Shown: positions 8,182 to 16,730, counted from the first letter of the stretch. The stretch: DNA of 36,585 nucleotides from Pseudarthrobacter albicanus (GCF_018224015.1 NZ_JAGPOT010000079.1:1-36585); one strand, 5' to 3'. Notes: a model not told the origin generated them from the letters alone. Translations and numbers: made by a program.

Positions 8182-8610
8182 ATGAATCGCACAATATTCA
8201 AATCCAAGATCCACCGCGCCACGGTCACGCACGCGGATCTTCACTATGTCGGGTCCGTCACCGTGGATCTGGATCTGCTGGAGGCGGCCGACATCCTCCC
8301 CGGCGAGCTCGTGGCGATTGTCGACGTCACCAATGGCGCCCGGCTGGAGACGTACACGATTGCCGGCGAGCGCGGTTCCGGTGTCATCGGGATCAACGGC
8401 GCGGCCGCACACCTGATGCACGTAAACGACATCGTCATCCTGATCACCTATGCCCAGATGACCACCGAAGAGGCACGGGCCTACATGCCCAAGGTCGTCC
8501 ACGTGGACAGGGACAACAGGATCGTCCAGATCGGCAGTGACCCCGCCGAGGGACATACGCCCGGGCTCATGCGTCCGCCGCACGCCCTGGACAACGCCTC
8601 CCTGAACTGA
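8182..8610 (+). CDS. panD: Aspartate 1-decarboxylase (pyruvoyl enzyme) proenzyme
   Basis: PanD decarboxylates L-aspartate to beta-alanine for pantothenate and coenzyme A synthesis. The 142-residue proenzyme matches the family. Residues 22-26 are Tyr-Val-Gly-Ser-Val, so self-cleavage between Gly24 and Ser25 would create the pyruvoyl group on the alpha chain. Lys9 and the INGAAAH segment are also conserved family features. The start is fixed by the family N-terminus ([16 protein letters not shown]). No other pantothenate gene is nearby. The gene appears monocistronic, with a -10 box very close to the start codon. Confidence 0.97.
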   Translation: MNRTIFKSKIHRATVTHADLHYVGSVTVDLDLLEAADILPGELVAIVDVTNGARLETYTIAGERGSGVIGINGAAAHLMHVNDIVILITYAQMTTEEARAYMPKVVHVDRDNRIVQIGSDPAEGHTPGLMRPPHALDNASLN

Positions 8611-8734
8611 CCGGGCTGACGCCCACGGCTCTTGGCCGGCGTCGCACCGTAACACCCCCGGCTGAACAAAAAGCTGATTACTCTGGGATGGTGACTGCCT
8701 CCCCTCATCCGCCTGAACCGCCGCGGACCACCGC

Positions 8735-9661
8735 GTGCTAGGCGTGCTCGCCGGCTTCTTCGTCGTCTGGTGCATCATCCTGGTCGGCATGTTCGTCGGC
8801 CGGCGCAATATTCTGGGGGACAATGCCCGCGCCGTGCTCAGCGCGCTGACCTTCTTCGTCGCCAGCCCCGCCCTGCTGTTTGAGACCCTGAGCAGGGCCA
8901 AACTCGCCGACGTCTTTGCGGCGCCACTGCTGGTGAGCGCCGTCGGCGCCATCGCCACCGCGGCACTGTTCTTCGGCATTGTCCGGCTCCTGCTCAAACG
9001 TTCCCTGCCGGAATCCCTGACGTCCGCCATGAGCGCGTCCCTGGCCAACTCAGCGAACCTGGGCATCCCGATCGCCGTCTTCGTCCTGGGCGATGCCAGT
9101 TATGTGGCGCCCCTGCTGATCTTCCAGCTGGCCTTCTTCACGCCGGTGTTCCTGATGGCCCTCGATTCCACCACCAGCGCGCACCGGACCACTCCGATGA
9201 GCTTCGTGCTGATGATCCTGCGGAATCCGATGATCGTGGGATCCGCCCTGGGACTCGTGGTGGCCGGGACCGGCTGGCAGGTGCCCGAGCTCGTGATGCA
9301 GCCGATCCATCTGATCGGGGGCGCCGCCATTCCGGCGATGCTGATCGCTTTCGGCATGAGCCTCAACGGTTCCAAGCCCCTGCAGGCCCTGGAGGGACGC
9401 CGGCTCGACATCCTGCTGGCCAGCGGCTTCAAGCTCATCGTCCACCCGCTGCTGGCCTACCTGTTCGCCCGCTTTGCACTCGGAATGGACGGGCAGGGGC
9501 TCTTCGCCGTCGTCGTAACCTCCGCCCTGCCAACCGCCCAGAATGTGTTTGTGATCGCCAGCCGCTACCGGATCGGCCTCGCCGTGGCCAAGGACACCGT
9601 GCTGATCACCACCGTGGTTGCGGTGCCGGCCCTGATCGGCGTGGCCCTGCTGCTCGCCTGA
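8735..9661 (+). CDS. AEC-family (auxin efflux carrier type) transporter
   Basis: This 308-residue membrane protein has about ten hydrophobic segments in two halves, the pattern of the AEC/MdcF-type permease family that moves organic acids or related anions. Signatures seen are FFVASPALLFETL in the second helix, ANSANLGIPIAVFVLGD at the first half's helix break, and SALPTAQNVFVIASRYR in the second half. The start is GTG 8735, just before the first membrane segment; ATG 8789 would cut that segment, so GTG is preferred although the ribosome site is weak. The substrate is unknown. The gene lies between panD and a tandem repeat and seems to stand alone. Confidence 0.88.
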   Translation: MLGVLAGFFVVWCIILVGMFVGRRNILGDNARAVLSALTFFVASPALLFETLSRAKLADVFAAPLLVSAVGAIATAALFFGIVRLLLKRSLPESLTSAMSASLANSANLGIPIAVFVLGDASYVAPLLIFQLAFFTPVFLMALDSTTSAHRTTPMSFVLMILRNPMIVGSALGLVVAGTGWQVPELVMQPIHLIGGAAIPAMLIAFGMSLNGSKPLQALEGRRLDILLASGFKLIVHPLLAYLFARFALGMDGQGLFAVVVTSALPTAQNVFVIASRYRIGLAVAKDTVLITTVVAVPALIGVALLLA

Positions 9662-9674
9662 TACCTGCACCCAC

Positions 9675-9797
9675 GGGAGCTGCGGGAGGGTCGCGCACAT
9701 CCCTGCGGGAGCTGCGGGAGCGTCGCGCACATCCCTGCGGGAGCTGCGGGAGGGTCGCGCACATCCCTGCAGGAGCTGCGGGAGCGTCGCGCGCAGC
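9675..9797 (+). repeat. Tandem repeat with a 32-base period
   Basis: The word TCGCGCACAT starts at 9691, 9723 and 9755, and a variant at 9787, so the period is exactly 32 bases. Each unit contains GAGCTGCGGGAGSGTCGCGC (S = G or C). The units alternate G and C at one position. The array begins within about 15 bases of the transporter stop and belongs to the same word family as 5385-5551 and 36188-36405. Confidence 0.9.
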
Positions 9798-9893
9798 TGA
9801 TCGGCGCGGCACTCCGCCCCGGCCCGGCTGCCGCCGCTAGGCTGGAACTGGTCGTGCCAAGCGGCCTGCACTCACGCATGAATTGGGGAACAA

Positions 9894-11006
9894 TTGCACA
9901 GCCTCCGGGAACAGACAGCACGCCGCCACGGGTCTAGAAAGCGCCACGGAATCGGGGCGGTGGACTGGATCGCGGGCAGCCTGGCCGGGCTGCTGCTCAT
10001 TTCCGCGACTGCCTGCGCCCCGGCCGCCGGCAGTTCGCCGCCCGCTCCCGCGGCCGCCGTCGAAAGCTCCGCGGCCGGCGCTTCGGCCGCCCCGACGGCG
10101 AGCGCAACGCCGCCGGAAACCGACGCCGCCCCGCTCGACCCCGAGACGACGCCCGAGGCCGTCCTGTCCGGCGCCAGCGCCCCGCACCAGCAGCCCGCCT
10201 ACGCCAGCAAGGCCCTGGACGTGCTGGCCGCCCTCCCGGTCAAGGGCCGGGCACCCAAGACCGGATACTCCCGGGACCAGTTCGGCCAGGCCTGGGCCGA
10301 CGTCGACCGCAACGGCTGCGACACCCGCAATGACACGCTCCGCAGGGACCTCACCGCCATCGCCCTCAAGCCCGGGACCCACGACTGCGTGGTGCTCTCC
10401 GGCGTGCTCAACGACCCCTACACGGCGACCCTGATCAACTTCCTCCGCGGCAACACCACCAGCACCGCTGTGCAGATCGACCACGTCGTCGCCCTCAGCG
10501 ACGCCTGGCAGAAGGGCGCGCAGCAGCTCAGCGCGGCACAGCGGCTCTCCTTCGCCAACGATCCGCTGAACCTGCTCGCCGTGGACGGCCCCAGCAACCT
10601 CAAGAAGAGCGACGGCGACGCCGCCACCTGGCTGCCCCCGAACAAGTCCTACCGCTGCGCCTACGTCGCGCGGCAGATCTCGGTGAAATCCAGCTACGGG
10701 CTCTGGGTCACGCAGGCCGAACACGACGCCATGGCGCGGGTCCTGGGTGACTGCCCGGACGCCCTGGCACCCACGAGCCTGGAAGCACCCCCGGCGCAGG
10801 CGGCACCGGCACCCGCCCAGCAGGGCGCCCCGGCGCCCGGGCTCGTCCCGGCGCAGGCTCCCGTCCCGGTGGCCCCGGTACCCGCCGCCGCCTACTACGC
10901 GAACTGCGCCGCGGTCCGCGCAGCCGGCGCGGCGCCCATCCGCGCGGGCCAGCCGGGCTACAGCAGCAAGCTGGACCGTGACGGGGACGGCGTCGGCTGC
11001 GAGTAA
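9894..11006 (+). CDS. Secreted HNH/DUF1524-type nuclease with Excalibur domain
   Basis: With the TTG start the product is 370 residues. A basic N-terminus (RRHGSRKRH) precedes a hydrophobic segment ending SATAC, a plausible though non-canonical lipoprotein signal. An Ala/Pro/Ser-rich linker (about 50-105) leads to a DUF1524/HNH-like nuclease domain (about 120-290) with IDHVVALSDAW (Asp196, His197), NDPLNLLAVDGPSN and the following KKSDGD. After an Ala/Pro-rich linker, residues 334-370 form an Excalibur calcium-binding domain (YYANCAAVRAAG to DRDGDGVGCE). It is likely an exported, metal-dependent DNase or RNase, perhaps wall-associated. GTG 9960 is an alternative start but would remove the positive charges of the signal peptide. 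Confidence 0.85.
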   Translation: MHSLREQTARRHGSRKRHGIGAVDWIAGSLAGLLLISATACAPAAGSSPPAPAAAVESSAAGASAAPTASATPPETDAAPLDPETTPEAVLSGASAPHQQPAYASKALDVLAALPVKGRAPKTGYSRDQFGQAWADVDRNGCDTRNDTLRRDLTAIALKPGTHDCVVLSGVLNDPYTATLINFLRGNTTSTAVQIDHVVALSDAWQKGAQQLSAAQRLSFANDPLNLLAVDGPSNLKKSDGDAATWLPPNKSYRCAYVARQISVKSSYGLWVTQAEHDAMARVLGDCPDALAPTSLEAPPAQAAPAPAQQGAPAPGLVPAQAPVPVAPVPAAAYYANCAAVRAAGAAPIRAGQPGYSSKLDRDGDGVGCE

Positions 11007-11037
11007 CGGGCTGCTGCTGCTGTCCGCGGTGCCGTGG

Positions 11038-13665
11038 CTAGCTCTTCTGGTGCTGGTCCAGCAGGAGCGCGCAGCGGATGAACCCCAGGTGTGAATACGC
11101 CTGGGGATGGTTGCCGAGGTGCGTTTCGGTGCCGGGATCGTATTCCTCCGGCAGCAGTCCGGTGGGGCCGAACAGGTTCACCAGCTGGTCGAACAGGTCC
11201 CAGGCCTCCTCGATCCGGCCCACCGCGACATAGGCCTCGATGAGCCAGGTCGTGCAGATGTGGAACCCGCCCTCCAGCCCCGGCAGCCCGTCGTCGTACC
11301 GGTACCGGAAGACGGTGGGTCCCGCCCGCAGTTCACGCTCCACGGCCGTGACGGTGTCCAGGAAGCGCTGGTCGTTGACGTCCAGGAGGCCGGAGAGGCC
11401 GATGTGGAGCACCGCCGCGTCCAGGTCCGGGCTGTCGTAGGCCACGGTGTAGGAGTTGGCGGTGTCGTCCCAGCCCTCGCGCAGGACTTCCTCCCGGATG
11501 GCGGCGGCGGCGGGTTCCCAGTCCGGCCGCGGCGTCCGGCCGTGGCGTGCCGCCGTGTGCAGGGCCCGATCCAGCGTCACCCAGCACATCACCTTCGTGT
11601 AGATATGATGCCGGGGTGCCCGCCGGGCCTCCCATATTCCGTGGTCCGGTTCATGCCAGCGGGCCAGGACGGCCGAGGCCATCTGGACCATCAGCTCCCA
11701 ATGGGGATCCGACAGGACACCCTTCCGCGCGCTCAGCGCATCGATCAGCTCGGCGATCGGCCCGAACACGTCCAGCTGGACCTGATGGTCGGCCGCGTTC
11801 CCGATCCGGACCGGGCGGGATCCGGCGTAGCCGGGCAGGCTTTCGATGATGGCCTCGGTGGACAGCGGCGCCCCGGTCACCGAGTACAGCGGATGGAGCC
11901 ATTCCGGTCCGGGCGCATGGGCCAGGATCCTGCCCAGCCAGGCCAGGAATCCTTCGGCCTCCACCGTGGAGCCGAGGTCCACGAGCGCGTTGACGGTCAT
12001 CGACCCGTCACGCAGCCAGCAGTACCGGTAGTCCCAGTTCCGCGTGCCGCCAATCCCTTCGGGCAGCGAGGTCGTGGGCGCTGCCAGCACCGCGCCGGTG
12101 GGTTCGTGGACCAGGGCACGCAGCACCAGCGCCGAGCGCCGGACCAGCGACGGCTTCACGCCGGGCAGTTGCAGGTCCTGGACCCAGCGCCGGGAATGAT
12201 GCGCGACGGCGGAGCGCCGCCCGGTTTCGTCGTCGGCTGAAGCCGGCTGGGGTCCGGTGTCCCCGCAGCGCAGGTTGAGCACGACGGCGCCCTGCCGGAG
12301 GTCGACGTCCGACGTGGCGGTGGCGTGGCGGCCGTCGGAGGTGATGGTGAAGCTGACGCCGGGCGCCCGCAGGATGATGGGATCCGCCGTCCCCACGATA
12401 TGCAGCTCCGCCCCGCGGGCCTCCATGCTGAAGGGCGCGTTCGCGTAGTCCGGCCGCGGCGCAAACACGATCCTGGCCGCGCCCGTGCCGGAGAGCACCC
12501 GGACCAGGCTCGTGACGCCCTCCGGGGCCGGCTCCAGGTAATCGGTCACCGTGACGTCCGCCCAGCGGGTTTCCACGATCATGGTGCCGTCCACATAGCG
12601 CTGCCCCAGGACCTGCGAGGGCTTCACCGGCTGCACCGAAAAGTGCCCGGCCGCGTCGCCGCCGAGGAGATGGGCGAAGAGTGAGCCGGAGTCCGGCAGC
12701 GGATGGCTCATCCAACAGATCTTGGCGTCCGGCGTGATGAGGGCCGTGGAGGAACCGTTGCCGATCATGGAGTGGCGTTCCAGGCCCACGGCATCCTCGC
12801 CGAAGAGCCAGGCCCGCCGCAGTTCAAAGAGGATGGCCAGGACCCGGGCGAAGGATTCCGGGTCGCGGAGCCGGTGGCCGGCCGCCGTGGGGCCCTCCCC
12901 CACCCGCAGCCCCATGTCCGGTCCGCGCAGGGTGGCCATGGCGAGCTCATCGCTGAGGGCGTCTCCCGCGTAGAGGGCGGCGCTCACGCCGAGCACTGAG
13001 CGCAGGTGCTCGAGCGCGGCGGCCTTGGACGGCTCCACCACGGACAGGTCCAGGACCGAGCCGTCCACGATAAAGAACAGGCCGTGGGCCCGGGCGATGT
13101 CCTCCGACTGTTGCGTCGCCTTCCCCACGATCTCCGCCGACGCTTGATGAGTGTGGACTGCCACCGCCGCGGGTTTGCGCTCGATGCTGATACCCCGGTA
13201 GGCGCCCACGGTTTCGGCGAGCGCCTGGCTGGCCTGCTGGAGCACGGATTCGGTGGCCAGGGACAGCCCGTATGCATAGCCCATGTCGAACTCGGCGCCG
13301 TGCGAGCCGACAAGGTGCACCTCCGCGGGCAGGCGCGAGACGGCGGCCAGATCGCGCAGGGACCGGCCCGAGATGACGGCCGCGTGGGTGTTGGGGAGGG
13401 CCGCCAGCGCGCGGAGGGCGATCGCGGCGCTGGCCAGCGGCAGTGTCTCGGTCGAAATGCCTTCCGCGGCGCAGAGCGTCCCGCCGTAGTTGCAGGCGAC
13501 CAGCAGCCCCGGAGTGCGGGCCAGGATCTTGAGGTCAGCCAGCAGCTGCGGTGTCAGGCCGTCGTCGGCGGCGTTCGTCTGCACGAAGGCGCGGAGCAGG
13601 CCCAGCGGCAGGGATTTCGTCAGGAGGGCAGAGTCAGCCAGGGACTGGTTGAGCGGAGTGGGCAT
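11038..13665 (-). CDS. Fusion of degenerate trehalose-phosphatase-like (HAD) domain and GH15 glucosidase/trehalase
   Basis: This is an 875-residue two-domain protein. Residues 1-275 resemble trehalose-6-phosphate phosphatase (AVISGRS, VEPSKAAAL, YAGDALSDE). However, the motif-I DxDGT is Asn59-Tyr60-Gly61-Gly62-Thr63, so both the nucleophile and the acid/base Asp are gone and phosphatase activity is unlikely. Residues 290-875 are a family 15 glycoside hydrolase with the substrate-site motif GTRNWDYRYCWLRD. Probable catalytic acids are Glu679 in DHGIWEA and Glu840 or Glu841 in LLPEEYDP. GH15 members of actinobacteria include trehalases and glucoamylase-like enzymes; the link to trehalose is inferred from the fused domain. 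The start at 13665 is preferred to 13701 because GAAGGA lies 7-8 bases upstream and the predicted promoter -10 box is at 13703-13708. No signal peptide is seen, so it is cytoplasmic. Confidence 0.9.
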   Translation of the reverse strand: MPTPLNQSLADSALLTKSLPLGLLRAFVQTNAADDGLTPQLLADLKILARTPGLLVACNYGGTLCAAEGISTETLPLASAAIALRALAALPNTHAAVISGRSLRDLAAVSRLPAEVHLVGSHGAEFDMGYAYGLSLATESVLQQASQALAETVGAYRGISIERKPAAVAVHTHQASAEIVGKATQQSEDIARAHGLFFIVDGSVLDLSVVEPSKAAALEHLRSVLGVSAALYAGDALSDELAMATLRGPDMGLRVGEGPTAAGHRLRDPESFARVLAILFELRRAWLFGEDAVGLERHSMIGNGSSTALITPDAKICWMSHPLPDSGSLFAHLLGGDAAGHFSVQPVKPSQVLGQRYVDGTMIVETRWADVTVTDYLEPAPEGVTSLVRVLSGTGAARIVFAPRPDYANAPFSMEARGAELHIVGTADPIILRAPGVSFTITSDGRHATATSDVDLRQGAVVLNLRCGDTGPQPASADDETGRRSAVAHHSRRWVQDLQLPGVKPSLVRRSALVLRALVHEPTGAVLAAPTTSLPEGIGGTRNWDYRYCWLRDGSMTVNALVDLGSTVEAEGFLAWLGRILAHAPGPEWLHPLYSVTGAPLSTEAIIESLPGYAGSRPVRIGNAADHQVQLDVFGPIAELIDALSARKGVLSDPHWELMVQMASAVLARWHEPDHGIWEARRAPRHHIYTKVMCWVTLDRALHTAARHGRTPRPDWEPAAAAIREEVLREGWDDTANSYTVAYDSPDLDAAVLHIGLSGLLDVNDQRFLDTVTAVERELRAGPTVFRYRYDDGLPGLEGGFHICTTWLIEAYVAVGRIEEAWDLFDQLVNLFGPTGLLPEEYDPGTETHLGNHPQAYSHLGFIRCALLLDQHQKS

Positions 13666-13702
13666 ACGCGGAGTCCTTCGGATAGTCCCCAATGCCTGCA
13701 TG

Positions 13703-13731
13703 AGAATCGTCCGTCAGAGGACATGACTCAA
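13703..13731 (-). promoter_or_regulatory. Predicted promoter of the HAD-GH15 gene
   Basis: On the minus strand, TTGAGT (complement of 13726-13731) and GATTCT (complement of 13703-13708) are 17 bases apart. The transcript would start near 13696, inside the frame if ATG 13701 were used. This supports the downstream start at 13665. Confidence 0.5.
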
Positions 13732-13801
13732 TCATGCGCCGCAGCCCGTTTCGTGCGGGTGTCCCCTCGGTTGCATCCGTGTAACATCGGCAGGCCTTCG
13801 G

Positions 13802-15127
13802 CTAGCAGTTGCCCGGGCGGTACGCGTAGGCGCCGGAATCGGCCGAGTCGTCGCCGGTGCAGTCCCCGTTCCGGTCCGCGGCTTGCCCAAAGAGATCCAT
13901 GGTCGAGGCGCCGGTGCCCGCACGGTCGATCGCGGGGCTCGAGCCGGTCAGGTGCAGATCAGCCGGGGCGTTCACGAAGCCTGCCGGCGCGGTGGTTGAG
14001 GTGCTGTCCGGCGTCACGTTGGTGGGCCCGTTGAGGACGTTCTGTTGTTCGGTCCAGCCCGAACCGTCGATCCACAATGCGTTGCGTACGGCGACCAGGA
14101 TGTTGCCCCGGATTATTGTCGACGCAGGGCATGTTGCATGGCAGACAACTGCCTGGGAATCCGGCCCGTCCAGCCAGACAGTGTTGTGTTCAAAGGTGGT
14201 GTTGTTGGTCGGGCCGAAGGAAGACTTGGGGCCGCGTGCGATCAGGCCCACTGCCTTGGAGCAGTTGTCGCCGCAGGTGGAGCGGATGAGGTTGTACCGG
14301 TAGGTGTTTCCGTCCGCCGCGCCTCCCTTGGATCGTCCTATCTCGGAGAAAACGTTGTTGTCCACGGCCGTGTTGTGGTGGATGTTGTTGCGGCTGCCGT
14401 TGAAGATCTCAAAAGCGCTGCCGTCACGGATGAAATCGTAGGACTCGGCCGTGGAGCCGGTGATGGTGTTTCCCGAGAATTCGTTGTCGCTGCCGTTAAT
14501 GAGAATGCCGAAAGCCCCCGAATCGTCGTTGCATTGAACTGCTGCGGGTGTACCGCAGGCCGTCCCCGGGGTATTGGAGTTCATGACGTTGTTGTCGGTC
14601 AGGGTGTTGTTCGCGTAAAGGCCGAAATCCGAGCCTTCGCCGACCTTGATGCCGGCGGCATTTTGGGCGGCGGCGGAATTCCTGATCACGTTGTGGTCGC
14701 CGGCGACACTGAAGCCCGCGTATCCGCAGGCCTCAGCCCGCAGACCGTCCACTGTGATGTAGTCACCGTCTATCTTGACGCAGGTTCCGTCCTGCCCGGC
14801 GACGATGGTGGGCACGCTTCCGCTTCCGTAACTGCCCAGGGTGATTCCGGACTTGGCCGTCCCGCTGTGGCCGGCCACAAGGATTCCGGTCCACACATCG
14901 CCCCTGCGGAAACTGACGGAATCGCCGGGTTGCAGCAACGTCTCATTGATCTTCGAAAGCGACTTCCACGGGGATTCGACAGACTTCCCGTCATTGTTGT
15001 CATCGCCGGCATCGCTGATGAAGTAGGTCGTTCCGGCGGCCGATACCGGTGCCCAGGCGTTAACGAGGAATCCGCCGACCAGCAACAAGGCCGCCAGCAC
15101 CACGACAATTGTGGTCTTGATCTTCAT
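13802..15127 (-). CDS. Secreted right-handed parallel beta-helix protein
   Basis: The 441-residue protein has a clear signal peptide: MKIK, then a hydrophobic stretch, with likely cleavage after VSA near residue 31. The mature start TTYFISDAGDDNNDGKS... with SPWKSLSKINETLLQPGDSV is typical of secreted pectate-lyase-like or DUF1565-type proteins. Repeated N-rich turns (HNVIRNS, NEFSGNTI, NNIHHNTAV, TTFEHNTV) are the ladders of a parallel beta-helix. The C-terminus has DRNGDCTGDDSAD followed by GAYAY. I cannot identify catalytic residues, so polysaccharide binding or lysis is only suggested. ATG 15127 is preferred over an upstream in-frame start because AGGTG precedes it and the signal peptide follows directly. 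It diverges from the galactoside operon, and one 60-base line sampled inside it is about 57% G+C, lower than the surroundings appear. Confidence 0.85.
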   Translation of the reverse strand: MKIKTTIVVVLAALLLVGGFLVNAWAPVSAAGTTYFISDAGDDNNDGKSVESPWKSLSKINETLLQPGDSVSFRRGDVWTGILVAGHSGTAKSGITLGSYGSGSVPTIVAGQDGTCVKIDGDYITVDGLRAEACGYAGFSVAGDHNVIRNSAAAQNAAGIKVGEGSDFGLYANNTLTDNNVMNSNTPGTACGTPAAVQCNDDSGAFGILINGSDNEFSGNTITGSTAESYDFIRDGSAFEIFNGSRNNIHHNTAVDNNVFSEIGRSKGGAADGNTYRYNLIRSTCGDNCSKAVGLIARGPKSSFGPTNNTTFEHNTVWLDGPDSQAVVCHATCPASTIIRGNILVAVRNALWIDGSGWTEQQNVLNGPTNVTPDSTSTTAPAGFVNAPADLHLTGSSPAIDRAGTGASTMDLFGQAADRNGDCTGDDSADSGAYAYRPGNC

Positions 15128-15330
15128 CGCTACACCTGGATTTGAACGTGTATCCGGAACAGTGGGTGCTGCCACCGGCCAGCGGAGCAAGCCGGCACCC
15201 TGAAAAACTAACGCTAGGGGTGCGCCGCGGCTTAGTCAACGATCCGGACGCCGGTGCCGCCCGGCTCCGGCTGCAGCCCAACCACCCGAACGGCGTCGGG
15301 CCGGATTTCCAAAATGTTCCTTTTTGCCTC

Positions 15331-15358
15331 TTGACGTTCCTTATTGTGCGTTTATGAT
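15331..15358 (+). promoter_or_regulatory. Promoter of the galactoside operon
   Basis: TTGACG (15331-15336) and TATGAT (15353-15358) are spaced by 16 bases in an AT-richer stretch, giving a predicted start near 15365 and a leader of about 46 bases. This is the best-looking promoter in the window and is followed at once by a palindrome. Confidence 0.7.
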
Positions 15359-15367
15359 AGATAATTA

Positions 15368-15383
15368 TGTGAGCCGCTTCACA
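15368..15383. promoter_or_regulatory. TGTGA-N6-TCACA operator palindrome
   Basis: TGTGAGCCGCTTCACA has perfect 5-base arms around six bases with a central CG. The arms match the consensus of CRP/GlxR-type sites and are also compatible with a LacI-family operator. Its place at about +3 to +18 of the predicted transcript fits repression rather than activation. Which protein binds is unknown; the operon's own DeoR regulator is another candidate. Confidence 0.6.
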
Positions 15384-15410
15384 CTGTCCGTGTTTTTCAA
15401 AGGAGAAATC

Positions 15411-16730
15411 ATGACCCTGCATGAAGACGCCCTGCGCAGAGCTTCCAGCCAAGGCGGTTGGGACCGCCGGACCCTGCTCAAGACATTCGGGGCGGGCGCG
15501 GTCGTCATGGCCGGCATTCCCCTGCTGGCAGCCTGCACGGGCGGCAGCACCCCGTCCGGCAGCGCAGGCGCCAAGACCCTGACCTTCGGATCGGGTTCCT
15601 CGGATGAAGTCCCCAAGGCCGCTTACAAGGCCGTCACCGATGCCTTCGAGAAGAAGTCCGGCGTCAAGGTCACCACCAATGTGGTGGCGCACAATGATTT
15701 TCAGAACAAGATCAACACCTACCTCCAGGGCAGCCCGGACGATGCCTTCACCTGGTTTGCCGGCTACCGGATGCAGTACTACGCAGGCAAGGGCCTGCTG
15801 GCACCGATCGACGACGTCTGGGAAAAGGTCGGAGCCAACTACTCCGCCGCCCTGAAGAAGGCCTCCACGGGCGCGGACGGGAAAATGTACCTGATCCCGA
15901 ACTACAACTACCCGTGGGGCTTCTTCTTCCGGAAGAGCCTCTGGGCAGAGAAGGGCTACGCCGCACCGAAGACCTTCGATGAGCTCAAGACCCTCTGCGC
16001 CAAGATGAAGTCCGACGGCCTGATCCCGATCGAATTCGCGGACAAGGACGGCTGGCCCGCGATGGGCACGTTCGACTACCTGAACATGCGCCTGAACGGC
16101 TACCAGTTCCATATGGACCTCACGGCGCACAAGGAGAGCTGGGACCAGAAGAAGGTCAGCGACGTCTTCGACACCTGGAAGGCACTGCTGCCGTTCCAGA
16201 ACCCGAATGCCCTCGGCATGACCTGGCAGGACTCCGCGAAATCCCTCGCCGACAAGAAGTCGGGCATGTACCTGCTCGGTTCCTTCCTGACACAGCAGTA
16301 CACGGACAAAGCCGTTGCCGACGACATCGACTTCTTCCCGTTCCCCGAGGTCGCCATGGAGGGCCAGGACTCCATCGAGGCGCCCATCGACGGCCTCCTG
16401 CTCTCCAAGAAGGGCGGCCAGAACCAGGCCGCCAAGGATTTCCTGGCCTACCTCGGCACTCCGGAAGGCCAGAACGTCTACGCCGCGGTCGATTCCTCCA
16501 ACATCGCCACCGCCAAGGGCGCGGACACGTCCAAGTTCACGCCGCTGACCAAGAAGCTTGCCGACTCCATCAGCGGCGCCAAGAACATCAGCCAGTTCTT
16601 CGACCGTGATGCCTTGCCCGCCATGGCGAACAACGTGATGATCCCGGCCCTGCAGTCCTTCATCAAGGACGGCACCGTCGACGTGAAGAACCTGGAAGCC
16701 CAGGCCAAGTCCCTGTACGCCGCCCAGTAG
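15411..16730 (+). CDS. Sugar ABC transporter solute-binding lipoprotein
   Basis: This is a 439-residue extracellular binding protein of the family 1 (MalE/UgpB) type. The N-terminus carries a twin-arginine-like motif (DRRTLLK), a hydrophobic stretch and the lipobox LAAC, followed by TGGSTPSGSAG. It is therefore probably a lipoprotein exported folded by Tat and anchored in the membrane. The mature part has family features such as the DAFTWFAGYR region, the aromatic YNYPWGFFFRKSLW, and ends with an SLYAAQ tail. AAAGGAGA is well spaced before ATG 15411. It is first in an operon with two permeases, two galactosidases, a regulator, galT and galK, so its ligand is inferred to be an alpha- or beta-galactoside. 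Confidence 0.93.
   Translation: MTLHEDALRRASSQGGWDRRTLLKTFGAGAVVMAGIPLLAACTGGSTPSGSAGAKTLTFGSGSSDEVPKAAYKAVTDAFEKKSGVKVTTNVVAHNDFQNKINTYLQGSPDDAFTWFAGYRMQYYAGKGLLAPIDDVWEKVGANYSAALKKASTGADGKMYLIPNYNYPWGFFFRKSLWAEKGYAAPKTFDELKTLCAKMKSDGLIPIEFADKDGWPAMGTFDYLNMRLNGYQFHMDLTAHKESWDQKKVSDVFDTWKALLPFQNPNALGMTWQDSAKSLADKKSGMYLLGSFLTQQYTDKAVADDIDFFPFPEVAMEGQDSIEAPIDGLLLSKKGGQNQAAKDFLAYLGTPEGQNVYAAVDSSNIATAKGADTSKFTPLTKKLADSISGAKNISQFFDRDALPAMANNVMIPALQSFIKDGTVDVKNLEAQAKSLYAAQ

Noticed and set aside
9675..9797. CRISPR-like array because of the regular 32-base period
   Set aside because: The whole 32-base unit is repeated with no unique spacers, and no cas genes are present.
13702..13801. Terminator hairpin between the beta-helix and HAD-GH15 genes (CCCG...CGGG)
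   Set aside because: The stem is only about 4 bp with a 7-base loop; I cannot support it.
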